Assembly (NCBI RefSeq): GCF_048381675.1
Contig: NZ_JBLWIS010000011.1
Coordinates: forward strand, 34,437 to 98,436
Origin: Advenella sp048381675
GTDB taxonomy: Bacteria; Pseudomonadota; Gammaproteobacteria; Burkholderiales; Burkholderiaceae_B
Direction of reading: 5' to 3'
Length of the DNA: 64,000 nt
Positions 8,986-17,429 of this stretch are shown piece by piece. The position numbers and the translations under genes were made by a program. Every line of letters starts with the position of its first letter. Positions within the stretch are counted from its first letter, which is position 1. The notes under the pieces were generated by a model. That model was not told the DNA's origin. It made no database searches and saw only the letters and a program-made list of their open reading frames with translations.

Positions 8986-9867
8986 TTACTTGACAATACG
9001 TGCACGCAAGGCATTGATGCGGTGCTCGATCGGTGGGTGAGTAGAGAATAGGGCAGCCACATTGACTTTGCCACTGATGCCGGAAGCATTCAGTTGCTGG
9101 GGCAGTTCACCGGGGGTAAGTCCCCCCAGGCGGGCCAAGGCATGAATCATTGGGTCGGCTGAGCCCATGAGTTGTGCGGCACCGGCATCAGCACGGTATT
9201 CACGTTGGCGTGAGAACCAGGCCACAATGATAGAGGCCAGGATGCCAAATGCGATTTCACAGACAATGACGGAAATGTAATAGCCAATACCAACTTCGCG
9301 TTCATTTTTCAGGATGACCCGGTCAACCACATAACCCACAACGCGTGACAGGAAGACCACAAAGGTGTTTACCACACCCTGAATCAGCGTCAGGGTAACC
9401 ATGTCACCGTTGGCTACGTGCGCCACTTCGTGGCCCAGGACAGCAGCGACTTCTTCTTCAGTCATGCTATTAAGCAAACCGGTGGAAACGGCAACCAGGG
9501 CATCGTTTTTGAATGCGCCGGTTGCAAAAGCATTGGGTTCGCCTTCATAAATGGCGACTTCAGGATGGCCAATGCCGGCACGGTCAGCCAATTGGTGGAC
9601 AGTATCAACCAGCCAGGCTTCACGACTGTTGGCCGGGGCGGCTGGGTTAATGACTTGGGCGCCCGTGCTCCATTTGGCCATGGGTTTGCTGATGAGCAGG
9701 GAGATGATTGAGCCGGTAAAGCCGACCACTGCTGAAAATGCCAGCAATTGCGTTATGTCCAGGCCTTCGGCGGTAATGAAGCGGTTGATGCCAAGGATAT
9801 TTAATGTGACACCCAGCACCACCATAACGGCCAGGTTGGTCATAAGAAATAGAAAAATGCGTTTCAT
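8986..9867 (-). CDS. htpX: Protease HtpX
   Basis: HtpX is an inner-membrane zinc metalloprotease that degrades misfolded membrane proteins, usually as part of the envelope and heat stress response. The 293-residue protein begins with two hydrophobic membrane segments (FLFLMTNLAVMVVLGVTL and ITQLLAFSAVVGFTGSIISLL). The catalytic HEVAH motif lies near residue 147, followed by two further hydrophobic segments and a glutamate-containing REYRADAGAA that supplies the third zinc ligand. Length and architecture match E. coli HtpX. It converges on polA across the shared terminator. I could not identify a heat-shock sigma promoter upstream. Confidence 0.96.
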   Translation of the reverse strand: MKRIFLFLMTNLAVMVVLGVTLNILGINRFITAEGLDITQLLAFSAVVGFTGSIISLLISKPMAKWSTGAQVINPAAPANSREAWLVDTVHQLADRAGIGHPEVAIYEGEPNAFATGAFKNDALVAVSTGLLNSMTEEEVAAVLGHEVAHVANGDMVTLTLIQGVVNTFVVFLSRVVGYVVDRVILKNEREVGIGYYISVIVCEIAFGILASIIVAWFSRQREYRADAGAAQLMGSADPMIHALARLGGLTPGELPQQLNASGISGKVNVAALFSTHPPIEHRINALRARIVK

Positions 9868-10059
9868 AAGGGGTTAAGCCTTTAAATCTAACTGTTTTTG
9901 GAAATGGGCTGCATCATAATATAGTTTAAATAAAATGATTAATACAGCGATATTGATTTGTTTAATTATATAGGGTGAATTCCCGATATTTAAAGTGACC
10001 TTGGGTATAGAATGATGATTTTCTTATTTCAGAATGTTCCTTTCAGGGTCAGATAGGCT

Positions 10060-10941
10060 ATGCAATCGTTGTGGATGCTGCTGGCGGCATTAATGTTCGC
10101 CATTATGGGTACTTGTATCAAGCTGTCTTATGAGATGGGTTCAAGCCTGCCTCTTGTTGTGATAGCCCGCGGGTTGCCCTCCATTGTAGCGATTGTGTTG
10201 TGGGCGCTGTTAAGCCACCAGTCCCTGAAGCCGAAAAGCGTTAAATTGCATGTTTTACGTAACCTGTTTGGCGTAACGTCCCTGTGGATGGGGTTTTATG
10301 GTTATTCCGTGCTGCCGTTATCAACCAGTGCCAGTCTTAACTATACCTCTCCGCTGTTTATTGCCGGTTTTTTGTTTTTCAGCAACAAGGGCCCGAAAGA
10401 TTCACTGCGTCTGCTGTCGGTCATTTTGGGTTTTCTGGGTGTATTACTGGTGTTGCGACCTAGCATCACTGAAGACCAGTGGTTTGCTGCCTCACTGGGC
10501 CTGATGTCTGGGGCATTTGGGGGTATAGCCATGTTGCAGATCAAAGCGTTGGGGGCAATTGGAGAGCCGATCTGGAGAACCGTTTTCTACTTTTCCCTGA
10601 TTGTGGTGTTAACCGGTTTTCTTGGCTTGAAGGCGCATGGTTATGGGGAACCCAATTTCACCACCTGGCTGGTACTTTTCGGGGTGGGCGTTAGCGGACT
10701 GATCGGACAGCTTGCACTCACCCGTGCCTTTGGTCAGGGTTCTCCGATTCTGACTGCGGCTTTGCAATACAGCACCATTATATTTGCGGCTATACTGGGT
10801 ATTATTTTCTGGGGAGATATTCCCGACTTATTGGCTTGGGTTGGTATGGCCCTGATTATCCTGGCAGGATTGCTGTCTGCCTGGAGAACCATGCAACTGG
10901 CAGAAGCTGCCAGATCCCGGAAAAATATGGCCAATAACTGA
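10060..10941 (+). CDS. EamA/DMT-family membrane transporter
   Basis: This 293-residue protein has about ten hydrophobic segments in two repeats, the layout of drug/metabolite transporters of the EamA type. Recognisable family features are an N-terminal LAALMFAIMGTCIKLS, a central YTSPLFIAGFLFF and GFLGVLLVLRPS, and a second half with GLIGQLALTRAFGQG and IIFAAILGIIFWGDIP. Substrate cannot be inferred; relatives export amino acids, S-adenosylmethionine or nucleobase analogues. It begins 192 bp downstream of the divergent htpX start and is followed after 34 bp by the sulfurtransferase gene, so the two may be co-transcribed. Confidence 0.88.
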   Translation: MQSLWMLLAALMFAIMGTCIKLSYEMGSSLPLVVIARGLPSIVAIVLWALLSHQSLKPKSVKLHVLRNLFGVTSLWMGFYGYSVLPLSTSASLNYTSPLFIAGFLFFSNKGPKDSLRLLSVILGFLGVLLVLRPSITEDQWFAASLGLMSGAFGGIAMLQIKALGAIGEPIWRTVFYFSLIVVLTGFLGLKAHGYGEPNFTTWLVLFGVGVSGLIGQLALTRAFGQGSPILTAALQYSTIIFAAILGIIFWGDIPDLLAWVGMALIILAGLLSAWRTMQLAEAARSRKNMANN

Positions 10942-10975
10942 ATCTGATGATTTTTGAACTATCTGGAGCAAGAAA

Positions 10976-11821
10976 GTGGAACCGTTGATTTCAGCACTCG
11001 GGCTGCAAGATTTACTGAGCGAAGATGAGACCCTGGTCTTGTTGGATGCAAGGCATGATTTGGCCAATCATCAACTGGGCAGGGAGCAATATCTCGAGGG
11101 GCATATTCCGGGCGCTATTTTTCTTGATCATGAAATTGATCTGTGCGGACCCAAGACAGGAAAAAATGGGCGGCATCCTTTGCCTGATCGTGAAGACTTT
11201 ATCAGGTTGCTGGGTAACTTGGGTATTGATCCAACCGCAAATATTGTCGTCTATGATGCCAGGGATGGCATGTTTGCTGCTCATTTGTGGTGGATGTTGC
11301 GGTGGGTTGGCTGCACCCGTGTACGGGTGCTCAATGGTGGCTGGAGTGCCTGGGGCCAGATCAGCGGTGATATTGAGCGTGAACAACCTGCGCCACGAGT
11401 GCCTGTAAAGTGGGCACTCCATGCCGCTTCGATGCCTGTTGTGGATGCGCTGGACGTGCTGGCCAATCTGAATAATCCTGTTTTTACCCTTATAGATGCC
11501 CGTGCCGAAAACCGATTTCGCGGTGAGAATGAAACCATTGATCCCGTTGCTGGTCATATTCCCGGTGCTGTCAACAGGCCCTTTACCCGTAATCTAGATA
11601 GTGATGGTTTTTTTCTTCCGGTGGATGAACTTAAATCCGCTTTTGTAGAAGTGCTTGCTAATAAGAAGCCTGAGAATATCGTTCACCAGTGCGGTTCGGG
11701 TATTAGTGCCTGTCATAACCTGCTAGCCATGGAGGTGGCCGGTTTGCGCGGTTCTGCGCTTTATCCCGGCTCCTGGAGCGAATGGTGCAGTGATGATTCC
11801 CGGCCTGTTGAAATAGGCTAG
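10976..11821 (+). CDS. sseA: Sulfurtransferase, 3-mercaptopyruvate type (two rhodanese domains)
   Basis: The enzyme moves sulfur from 3-mercaptopyruvate (or thiosulfate) to an acceptor. The 281-residue protein has an inactive N-terminal rhodanese domain (LVLLDARHDL, GHIPGAIFLDHEIDL, VVYDARDGMFAAHLWWML) and an active C-terminal one (DARAENRFRGE, GHIPGAVNRPF). The active-site loop near residue 239 reads CGSGISA. CG-S-G resembles mercaptopyruvate sulfurtransferases, whereas thiosulfate enzymes usually have CRKGVT. The start is GTG at 10976. It follows the EamA transporter by 34 bp and converges on the Rieske gene across a bidirectional hairpin. Confidence 0.85.
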   Translation: MEPLISALGLQDLLSEDETLVLLDARHDLANHQLGREQYLEGHIPGAIFLDHEIDLCGPKTGKNGRHPLPDREDFIRLLGNLGIDPTANIVVYDARDGMFAAHLWWMLRWVGCTRVRVLNGGWSAWGQISGDIEREQPAPRVPVKWALHAASMPVVDALDVLANLNNPVFTLIDARAENRFRGENETIDPVAGHIPGAVNRPFTRNLDSDGFFLPVDELKSAFVEVLANKKPENIVHQCGSGISACHNLLAMEVAGLRGSALYPGSWSEWCSDDSRPVEIG

Positions 11822-11840
11822 TTGTTAAAAATACGGTGCA

Positions 11841-11880
11841 AAAAACAATCCCCTTGAAAGAAATTTTTTCAAGGGGATTG
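11841..11880. terminator. Terminator hairpin between converging sulfurtransferase and Rieske genes
   Basis: A perfect 14-bp stem pairs CAATCCCCTTGAAA (11846-11859) with its complement at 11867-11880. Five A at 11841-11845 give a U tract for minus-strand transcripts, so it best terminates the Rieske gene. On the plus strand the tail is only weakly T-rich. Confidence 0.85.
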
Positions 11881-11921
11881 TTGATATTGCACCCGCGATA
11901 TTGTGTGTCGCAGTCAGTGAG

Positions 11922-13064
11922 TTAGAGGTTCATGATGCGGTTGTACCATTCATGAAAATGCAGCATGCCATCTTCCATGGGAGACTGGTAAGGTCCCACT
12001 TCGCTGGTGTTGCGTTTGTGCAGGGCAAGGCGGCCTGCATCCATGCGCTCGGCAATTTCATCATCTTCAATGGCGGTTTCCATATAGGCAGCCCGCTGGG
12101 CCTCGATGAAATCGCGCTCGAACATGACAATTTCTTCAGGATAATAAAACTCGACGATATTGACGGTTTTTTGCGGGCTGACAGGATGCAGTGTGGATAG
12201 AACCAGAACATGAGGGTAAAGCTCAATCATGTGGGTCGGGAAATAGGTCACCCATACGGCACCAAAATCGGGTTTTTCGCCCTGGCGGAACTTAAGTAGC
12301 TCATTGTGCCATTTTTTGTAAACCTCTGAGCCCGGATTGGCTAGCGCCTGGTGGATGCCCACGTACTGCGCGCTGAACCAGTCAGAAAACTCCCACTTCA
12401 GGTCATCGCAGGTGACGAATTTGCCCAGTCCGGGATGAAAGGGGGCAACATGGTAATCCTCAAGATAAACTTCAATGAAAGTTTTCCAGTTATAGTTGCA
12501 TTCGTGTACTTCTACGTGGTCAAGCACGTAATCCGAGAAATCAAATTCCGGTTTTGCAAAAAGCGGCGCCAGGTCTGAAGCAGGATCACGCGGGCCTTCA
12601 AAGAGCAGGCCATGGCAGTTTGAAAGCGGAAATTTTTGCAAGTTCTTGCAGGGGTTCTGGTTAAATTGCGGCGCGCCCAGCAAGGTCCCCTGGTTATCAT
12701 AAGTCCAGCGGTGCAGAGGGCAAACGATATTGCCGCCGTTTTCCTGCAGATTACCATGATTCTTGACAGCACCGGTGACATTGCCTGCTTCACCCCCCAA
12801 CATGATTGCCTGACGGTGACGGCAAACGTTAGATAGCAGCTCAGGACCATTTTTATTGCGGACTAGAATGCGTCCGGCCTGTTCCTGCACCAAGGTTCTC
12901 CAGTCCCCGGTGTTGGGTATCATTTTTTCGTTGCCAACATAACAGGCAGATTGTTTGAAGATTTGCGCCTGTTCCCGGGCAAAAACATTGTCGTCAAAAT
13001 AAACATGGACCGGCAATTGGGTTTGTGCCGGTTCGACATGTTTCATGGTTGCGATTTCTGACAT
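11922..13064 (-). CDS. Rieske non-heme iron oxygenase, alpha-subunit type
   Basis: Such proteins hydroxylate organic substrates using electrons passed from a reductase through a Rieske [2Fe-2S] cluster to a mononuclear iron. I chose ATG 13064 because GGGGGA lies about 9 bp upstream; a GTG 14 codons earlier has none. In the 380-residue product the cluster ligands are C81-x-H83 and C115-xx-H118. The spacing between the pairs is 31 residues rather than the usual 15-17. The iron site is EDYHVAPFH, with H205 and H210. No beta subunit, ferredoxin or reductase is nearby. It is divergent from xseB-ispA-dxs-folE2, an arrangement I recall from other Burkholderiales. The substrate is unknown. Confidence 0.88.
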   Translation of the reverse strand: MSEIATMKHVEPAQTQLPVHVYFDDNVFAREQAQIFKQSACYVGNEKMIPNTGDWRTLVQEQAGRILVRNKNGPELLSNVCRHRQAIMLGGEAGNVTGAVKNHGNLQENGGNIVCPLHRWTYDNQGTLLGAPQFNQNPCKNLQKFPLSNCHGLLFEGPRDPASDLAPLFAKPEFDFSDYVLDHVEVHECNYNWKTFIEVYLEDYHVAPFHPGLGKFVTCDDLKWEFSDWFSAQYVGIHQALANPGSEVYKKWHNELLKFRQGEKPDFGAVWVTYFPTHMIELYPHVLVLSTLHPVSPQKTVNIVEFYYPEEIVMFERDFIEAQRAAYMETAIEDDEIAERMDAGRLALHKRNTSEVGPYQSPMEDGMLHFHEWYNRIMNL

Positions 13065-13320
13065 TTTGTAGATCCCCCGCGTAAAAAAATAAAGCCGCCT
13101 CACCAAGGGTCATGAGCCGGCAGATTGTTGAAATTGAATGTAATGTTAAATTGTACCGAAAATTCAATGCCTTAATATTAAAAAAAATGAGGGAGGTATT
13201 AATTTTGCGGTTTGAAAAAGGGGGTGAGATTGAAAAATACGTAAAACTATTAAAATATGGCCCTTGCCAGCCCATGATTTCGTACAATACCTGATTATTT
13301 GAACTTTTCTGGAGTACCCC

Positions 13321-13569
13321 TTGTCAGAATCAACCCAAAAACTGGATGTCCTTGATTTACCAAAGGATTTTGAATCTGCCCTGAAAGAGCTTGAAGAGAT
13401 TGTGCAGTCAATGGAAAGTGATGTGCTTTCCCTTGAGGCATCTTTGCGGGCGTACGAAAGAGGGGTTGCTTTGGCTCGGGTATGCCAGGAGCGCCTGGAT
13501 GCTGCCGAGCAGCAGGTACAGGTACTTCAGAATAATTTGTTGCGTCCGGTACAGGTCGAGGTTGAATAA
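13321..13569 (+). CDS. xseB: Exodeoxyribonuclease VII small subunit
   Basis: XseB multimers bind the XseA catalytic subunit to form exonuclease VII, which degrades single-stranded DNA into oligonucleotides. The 82-residue protein shows the family core FESALKELEEIVQSMESDVLSLEASLRAYERG, split here into DFESALKELEEIV and LSLEASLRAYERG, followed by a second helix LCQERLDAAEQQ-like segment. The start is TTG, supported by GGAG 6 bp upstream (13311-13314). It is the first gene of a run in which ispA starts 3 bp later. The coupling of xseB with ispA and dxs is widespread in proteobacteria and has no known functional meaning. Confidence 0.95.
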   Translation: MSESTQKLDVLDLPKDFESALKELEEIVQSMESDVLSLEASLRAYERGVALARVCQERLDAAEQQVQVLQNNLLRPVQVEVE

Positions 13570-13572
13570 GCA

Positions 13573-14487
13573 ATGAGTACGGGTTCAATGCATTTTCAGG
13601 ATTGGCTGGCGGCCTGTGTTAATAATGTAGAAGCCGCGCTTGAAAAGGCGCTTCCGGCTACTACCGAGGTGCCTGTTCAATTGCACGAGGCCATGCGTTA
13701 TGCCACGCTGGGTGGTGGTAAAAGAATTCGTGCCACATTGGTTTACGCTGCGGGCAGGGCTGCATTACAACAAGGCGTTGCCATAGAGTCATTCAATCAT
13801 GCACTCGACAAGGCGGCGGCGGCAGTCGAGCTGATTCACGCTTATTCCCTGATTCATGACGATTTGCCCTGTATGGATGATGATGTCCTGCGCAGGGGGC
13901 AGCCTACAGTACATGTGCGTTTTGGTGAGGCTACGGCCATGCTGGCCGGAGACGCCCTGCAGCCGCTGGCTTTTGCCGAGCTTGCGCAAATGCCTGTGGC
14001 GCCTGCTTTGGTGGTACAGGCGGTGCAGGTACTTGGCCGGGTTGCCGGAAGCCTGGGCATGGTGGGTGGTCAGGCCATAGATTTGGCCAGTGTCAATCAT
14101 ACCCTTACCCTGGAGCAGTTGCAGTTCATGCATCGCTTGAAAACAGGCGCGCTTATCGAAGGCAGTGTCCTGTTGGGCGCGATTGTGACCGGAGCGACTT
14201 CTGAGGCCAGGCGGGCACTCGAGACCTATGGCTCGGCCATTGGTTTGGCCTTTCAGATTGTTGATGATATTCTTGATGTTACGGTTGATACCGAGGGCTT
14301 GGGTAAAACAGCAGGCAAGGATGCCGATGAAAACAAGCCTACTTATGTATCAATCATGGGCCTTGAAGCGTCCCGGGATTTTGCCCGGGAATTATATGAA
14401 GTGGCCATTGAGGCCATTAAACCATTAGGTGATTCTGCTGTTCGACTCAAAGAGTTGGCCGATTTCATTATTCACCGCAGTTATTGA
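13573..14487 (+). CDS. ispA: Farnesyl diphosphate synthase (short-chain polyprenyl synthase)
   Basis: IspA condenses dimethylallyl diphosphate with two isopentenyl diphosphates to give farnesyl diphosphate, the branch-point precursor for undecaprenyl phosphate, quinones and, in this organism, squalene. The 304-residue protein carries the first aspartate-rich motif HDDLPCMDDD (near 93-102) with the following RRG, and the second motif FQIVDDILDVT, which bind the magnesium-diphosphate substrate. GGGKRIRATL near residue 49 is the other family signature. It lies 3 bp after xseB and 14 bp before dxs. Its product is the substrate of the HpnC/HpnD enzymes encoded at 31-33 kb. Confidence 0.96.
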   Translation: MSTGSMHFQDWLAACVNNVEAALEKALPATTEVPVQLHEAMRYATLGGGKRIRATLVYAAGRAALQQGVAIESFNHALDKAAAAVELIHAYSLIHDDLPCMDDDVLRRGQPTVHVRFGEATAMLAGDALQPLAFAELAQMPVAPALVVQAVQVLGRVAGSLGMVGGQAIDLASVNHTLTLEQLQFMHRLKTGALIEGSVLLGAIVTGATSEARRALETYGSAIGLAFQIVDDILDVTVDTEGLGKTAGKDADENKPTYVSIMGLEASRDFARELYEVAIEAIKPLGDSAVRLKELADFIIHRSY

Positions 14488-14501
14488 TGTGAAGCGTATT
14501 A

Positions 14502-16370
14502 ATGTCAAATTTTCTAGAAAAGCTCAACTCTCCCGATGATGTCAGAAAATTAAGCCGTTCAGAGTTGGAGCAGGCAGCCAAGGAACTTCGGTCTTTTATT
14601 ATTCGTTCGGTATCCAAAACCGGCGGGCACCTTTCGTCCAATCTTGGAACGGTAGAGCTTACGCTTGCGCTTCATTATGTGTTCAATACCCCGCATGACC
14701 GGATTATCTGGGATGTGGGGCATCAATCTTATCCACATAAAATTCTTACTGGCCGGCGCGAAGGCATGGCGCATTTGCGTCAGGCTGGCGGAATTTCAGG
14801 TTTTCCCAAGCGTAGTGAATCAGAATACGATGCTTTTGGCACTGCCCATTCTTCCACGTCCATTTCGGCAGCTTTGGGTATGGCAGTGGCTTCGCGTAAT
14901 CTGCAAATAGAACGTCAGCACATTGCGGTCATTGGTGATGGCTCGATGACGGCTGGCATGGCATACGAAGCGTTAAATAATGCGGGCGTCACCCCGGGCA
15001 TTAATCTGCTGGTTATCCTGAACGACAACGACATGTCCATTTCCCCACCGGTCGGGGCGCTTAACAAGTATCTGGCCCGTCTGCTGTCAGGCACCCTCTA
15101 TCAGGAGGCGCGCAGTGTGGGCAAGGCGGTGCTGGGGCAGTTTCCCTCGCCGGTCATGGAAATGGCCCGCAAGGTTAAAGGCCATGCCAAAGGCATTTTG
15201 GGTTCTGCTACCTGGTTTGAGGAGTTCGGCTTTAATTATGTTGGGCCCATCGATGGCCATGACCTGGATGCATTGGTGCCTACCTTGCAAAACCTGCGTC
15301 AAATGGGAGGTCTGCAATTCCTGCACGTCATTACCAAGAAAGGGCAGGGATACAAACTGGCCGAGGCGGATCCTATCCTGTATCACGGACCTGGCAAATT
15401 TGACCCTGAAGTAGGTATCCAGAAACCGGCCAAGCCTGGAAAACAAACTTTTACCCAGGTTTTCGGGCACTGGTTGTGTGATATGGCTGCACAAGACGAA
15501 AAACTGATTGGTATTACCCCCGCCATGCGAGAGGGTAGTGGCATGGTGGAATTTGAAAAACGATTCCCTGCGCGATATTTTGATGTGGGTATTGCCGAAC
15601 AGCATTCGGTGACTTTTGCCGCCGGTATTGCTTGTGAAGGCCTTAAACCTGTCCTGGCTATTTACTCAACCTTTCTGCAAAGGGGGTATGATCAGCTGAT
15701 TCATGATGTTGCCCTGCAGAACCTTGACGTGACTTTTGCCCTTGACAGGGCAGGCCTGGTGGGGGCCGATGGCGCCACTCACGCCGGTAACTATGATATT
15801 GCTTTTTTACGTTGCATCCCCAATATGGTGGTGGCAGTTCCTTCGGATGAAAATGAGACCCGCTTGTTGCTGAGCACTTGTTACCATCATAAAGGCCCTG
15901 CGTCCGTGCGTTATCCCAGAGGATCGGGTGTGGGGGCGAACGTCAGCGATACCCTTGATCCGGTAACGTTAGGCAAGGCAGTGGTGCGTCGCACAGGTAC
16001 GGGCATGGCTATCCTGGCTTTCGGTCCTTTGCTGCATGCAGCCATGCCGGTGGCGGAAAAATTCAATGCAACGCTGGTTGACATGCGTTTTGTGAAACCA
16101 ATCGATGAAGAATTGGTTAAACAGCTTGCAGTGACACATGAGGTTTTTGTGACGCTGGAAGAAGGTAGTGTAATGGGGGGCGCAGGTAGCGCCGTTGCTG
16201 AACTCATGAGCGCGTTCGGGTTCAGTAAGCCCATTTTGCAGCTTGGCTTGCCTGATCGTTTTATCGATCATGGCGATCAGGCCGCACTCTTGAAGGGCGT
16301 GGGTCTGGATTCGGAAGGAATCGAGGCGGCTGTCCGCGCACGTTTTAAATCCGTTTTGAATATTACTTAG
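14502..16370 (+). CDS. dxs: 1-deoxy-D-xylulose-5-phosphate synthase
   Basis: Dxs makes 1-deoxy-D-xylulose 5-phosphate from pyruvate and glyceraldehyde 3-phosphate. It is the first step of the MEP isoprenoid pathway and also feeds thiamin and pyridoxal synthesis. The 622-residue protein has the thiamin-diphosphate-binding motif GDGSMTAGMAYEALNNAG (near 148-165), the upstream HSSTSISAALG, and the transketolase-like pyrimidine domain with DVGIAEQHSVTFAAGIA. Full length for the family. It follows ispA by 14 bp and precedes folE2 by 11 bp, so precursor and prenyl-transfer steps are expressed together. Confidence 0.97.
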   Translation: MSNFLEKLNSPDDVRKLSRSELEQAAKELRSFIIRSVSKTGGHLSSNLGTVELTLALHYVFNTPHDRIIWDVGHQSYPHKILTGRREGMAHLRQAGGISGFPKRSESEYDAFGTAHSSTSISAALGMAVASRNLQIERQHIAVIGDGSMTAGMAYEALNNAGVTPGINLLVILNDNDMSISPPVGALNKYLARLLSGTLYQEARSVGKAVLGQFPSPVMEMARKVKGHAKGILGSATWFEEFGFNYVGPIDGHDLDALVPTLQNLRQMGGLQFLHVITKKGQGYKLAEADPILYHGPGKFDPEVGIQKPAKPGKQTFTQVFGHWLCDMAAQDEKLIGITPAMREGSGMVEFEKRFPARYFDVGIAEQHSVTFAAGIACEGLKPVLAIYSTFLQRGYDQLIHDVALQNLDVTFALDRAGLVGADGATHAGNYDIAFLRCIPNMVVAVPSDENETRLLLSTCYHHKGPASVRYPRGSGVGANVSDTLDPVTLGKAVVRRTGTGMAILAFGPLLHAAMPVAEKFNATLVDMRFVKPIDEELVKQLAVTHEVFVTLEEGSVMGGAGSAVAELMSAFGFSKPILQLGLPDRFIDHGDQAALLKGVGLDSEGIEAAVRARFKSVLNIT

Positions 16371-16381
16371 GTTTTTAATAT

Positions 16382-17179
16382 ATGAATTCCATAATTGGCT
16401 CGGACGAGTTAATGCCCGACGTGCAAAGTTCTCAGGACTTGCGTCATATACCAATTGAACGCGTAGGAATCAGACGTGTAAAACATCCCATGCTTGTGCA
16501 GGCTGCCGATGGTTCAGTGCAGCCCACTATCGCAGAGTGGACGCTAACTGTATTTTTGCCCGAGCATGAAAAAGGGACCCATATGTCCCGCTTTGTGGCT
16601 CTGCTTGAGCGATATCGCTCACAAGCCATGACTATTGCACTTTTCAAAGAAATGGCCCGTGAAATGCTGCCCTTGCTGCATGCTGAAAAAGGTGACCTCA
16701 CGGTTTCTTTTCCGTATTTTATTAATAAGAGCGCACCGGTCTCGGGTGTCGAAAGCCTGATGGACTATCAGGTTACGTGGTTTGCGGTTGCCCGGGGTGA
16801 GGAAGTTGAGTTTGAACTCAATGTGGTTGTGCCGGTAATGAGCTTGTGCCCATGCTCAAAAGCAATTTCCGCTTATGGCGCACACAACCAACGTTCCCAT
16901 ATTACCGTGCAGTTGGTCTCTGATGGCAACTACACCATGGAATCGGTGATCAAGACGGTTGAGCAGCAGGCATCTTGCGAACTGTGGGGCTTGTTAAAAC
17001 GCCCGGACGAGAAGTATGTAACCGAGCGCTCTTACGATAACCCCAAATTTGTCGAAGACCTGATCCGGGATGTGGCAGCCAATATCCGGAAAATGCCCCA
17101 ACTCAGGCGATATAAGATCGAAGCCGAAAATTTCGAATCGATTCATAATCATTCGGCATATGCGGTGATAGAAGGTTAA
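16382..17179 (+). CDS. folE2: GTP cyclohydrolase FolE2 (type IB)
   Basis: FolE2 converts GTP to 7,8-dihydroneopterin triphosphate, the first step to folate. It is structurally distinct from classical FolE and can work with metals other than zinc. The 265-residue protein has the diagnostic SLCPCSKAIS (C156 and C158) followed by AYGAHNQRSH, and HMSRFVALLERY near 68-79. It is co-transcribed with dxs (11-bp gap), so it is probably expressed constitutively rather than only in zinc limitation; I see no Zur-like site before it. A second, unrelated GTP cyclohydrolase (FolE type) is encoded at 62664-63365. Confidence 0.95.
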   Translation: MNSIIGSDELMPDVQSSQDLRHIPIERVGIRRVKHPMLVQAADGSVQPTIAEWTLTVFLPEHEKGTHMSRFVALLERYRSQAMTIALFKEMAREMLPLLHAEKGDLTVSFPYFINKSAPVSGVESLMDYQVTWFAVARGEEVEFELNVVVPVMSLCPCSKAISAYGAHNQRSHITVQLVSDGNYTMESVIKTVEQQASCELWGLLKRPDEKYVTERSYDNPKFVEDLIRDVAANIRKMPQLRRYKIEAENFESIHNHSAYAVIEG

Positions 17180-17182
17180 TGC

Positions 17183-17216
17183 TTGTGATTTGTCGCGTGT
17201 CTGCGACAAATCACAA
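17183..17216 (+). terminator. Hairpin after folE2, no U tract
   Basis: A perfect 14-bp inverted repeat, TTGTGATTTGTCGC (17183-17196) with its complement at 17203-17216 and a 6-base loop, starts 4 bp after the folE2 stop. It lacks a T run, so it may be a 3' stabilising hairpin, a weak terminator, or a binding site. Confidence 0.5.
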
Positions 17217-17264
17217 AGTGTCCCGGCAAGTATTTAAAAACAAACAGAATTCTTAACGGTTTTT

Positions 17265-17293
17265 TTGTTTACGTTAGAGAATTGTGTTATATT
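17265..17293 (+). promoter_or_regulatory. Predicted sigma70 promoter of the rpsF operon
   Basis: TTGTTT (17265-17270) and TATATT (17288-17293) are separated by exactly 17 bp. This is the best -35/-10 pair between folE2 and rpsF and would give a leader of about 130 nt. Confidence 0.55.
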
Positions 17294-17388
17294 TGACGGT
17301 TTCTTGCTCGACTTATGTTTGTTGCGGGCTTAAAGCCTGGTTTATCCGGGTAATAGGTTACGGCATCAAGACATGAGCGGGCTGTCAG

Positions 17389-17409
17389 TTGCCATTGTAA
17401 AAATGGCAA
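17389..17409 (+). promoter_or_regulatory. Leader hairpin just upstream of the rpsF ribosome site
   Basis: An 8-bp perfect stem, TTGCCATT (17389-17396) with AATGGCAA (17402-17409), ends about 9 bp before the AAGGAG of rpsF. Ribosomal operons of this kind are often autoregulated by S6:S18 binding the leader. The conserved CCG element of that motif could be the CCG at 17347-17349, but I could not fold it convincingly. Confidence 0.35.
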
Positions 17410-17429
17410 GATATCCTTAAGGAGTTATT

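Noticed and set aside
9868..10059. Heat-shock (sigma32) promoter for htpX
   Set aside because: Neither a CTTGAAA nor a CCCCAT-type element with suitable spacing could be found on the minus strand.
16371..16381. Zur site before folE2
   Set aside because: Only 11 bp separate dxs and folE2, with no palindrome, and the gene appears part of the dxs operon.
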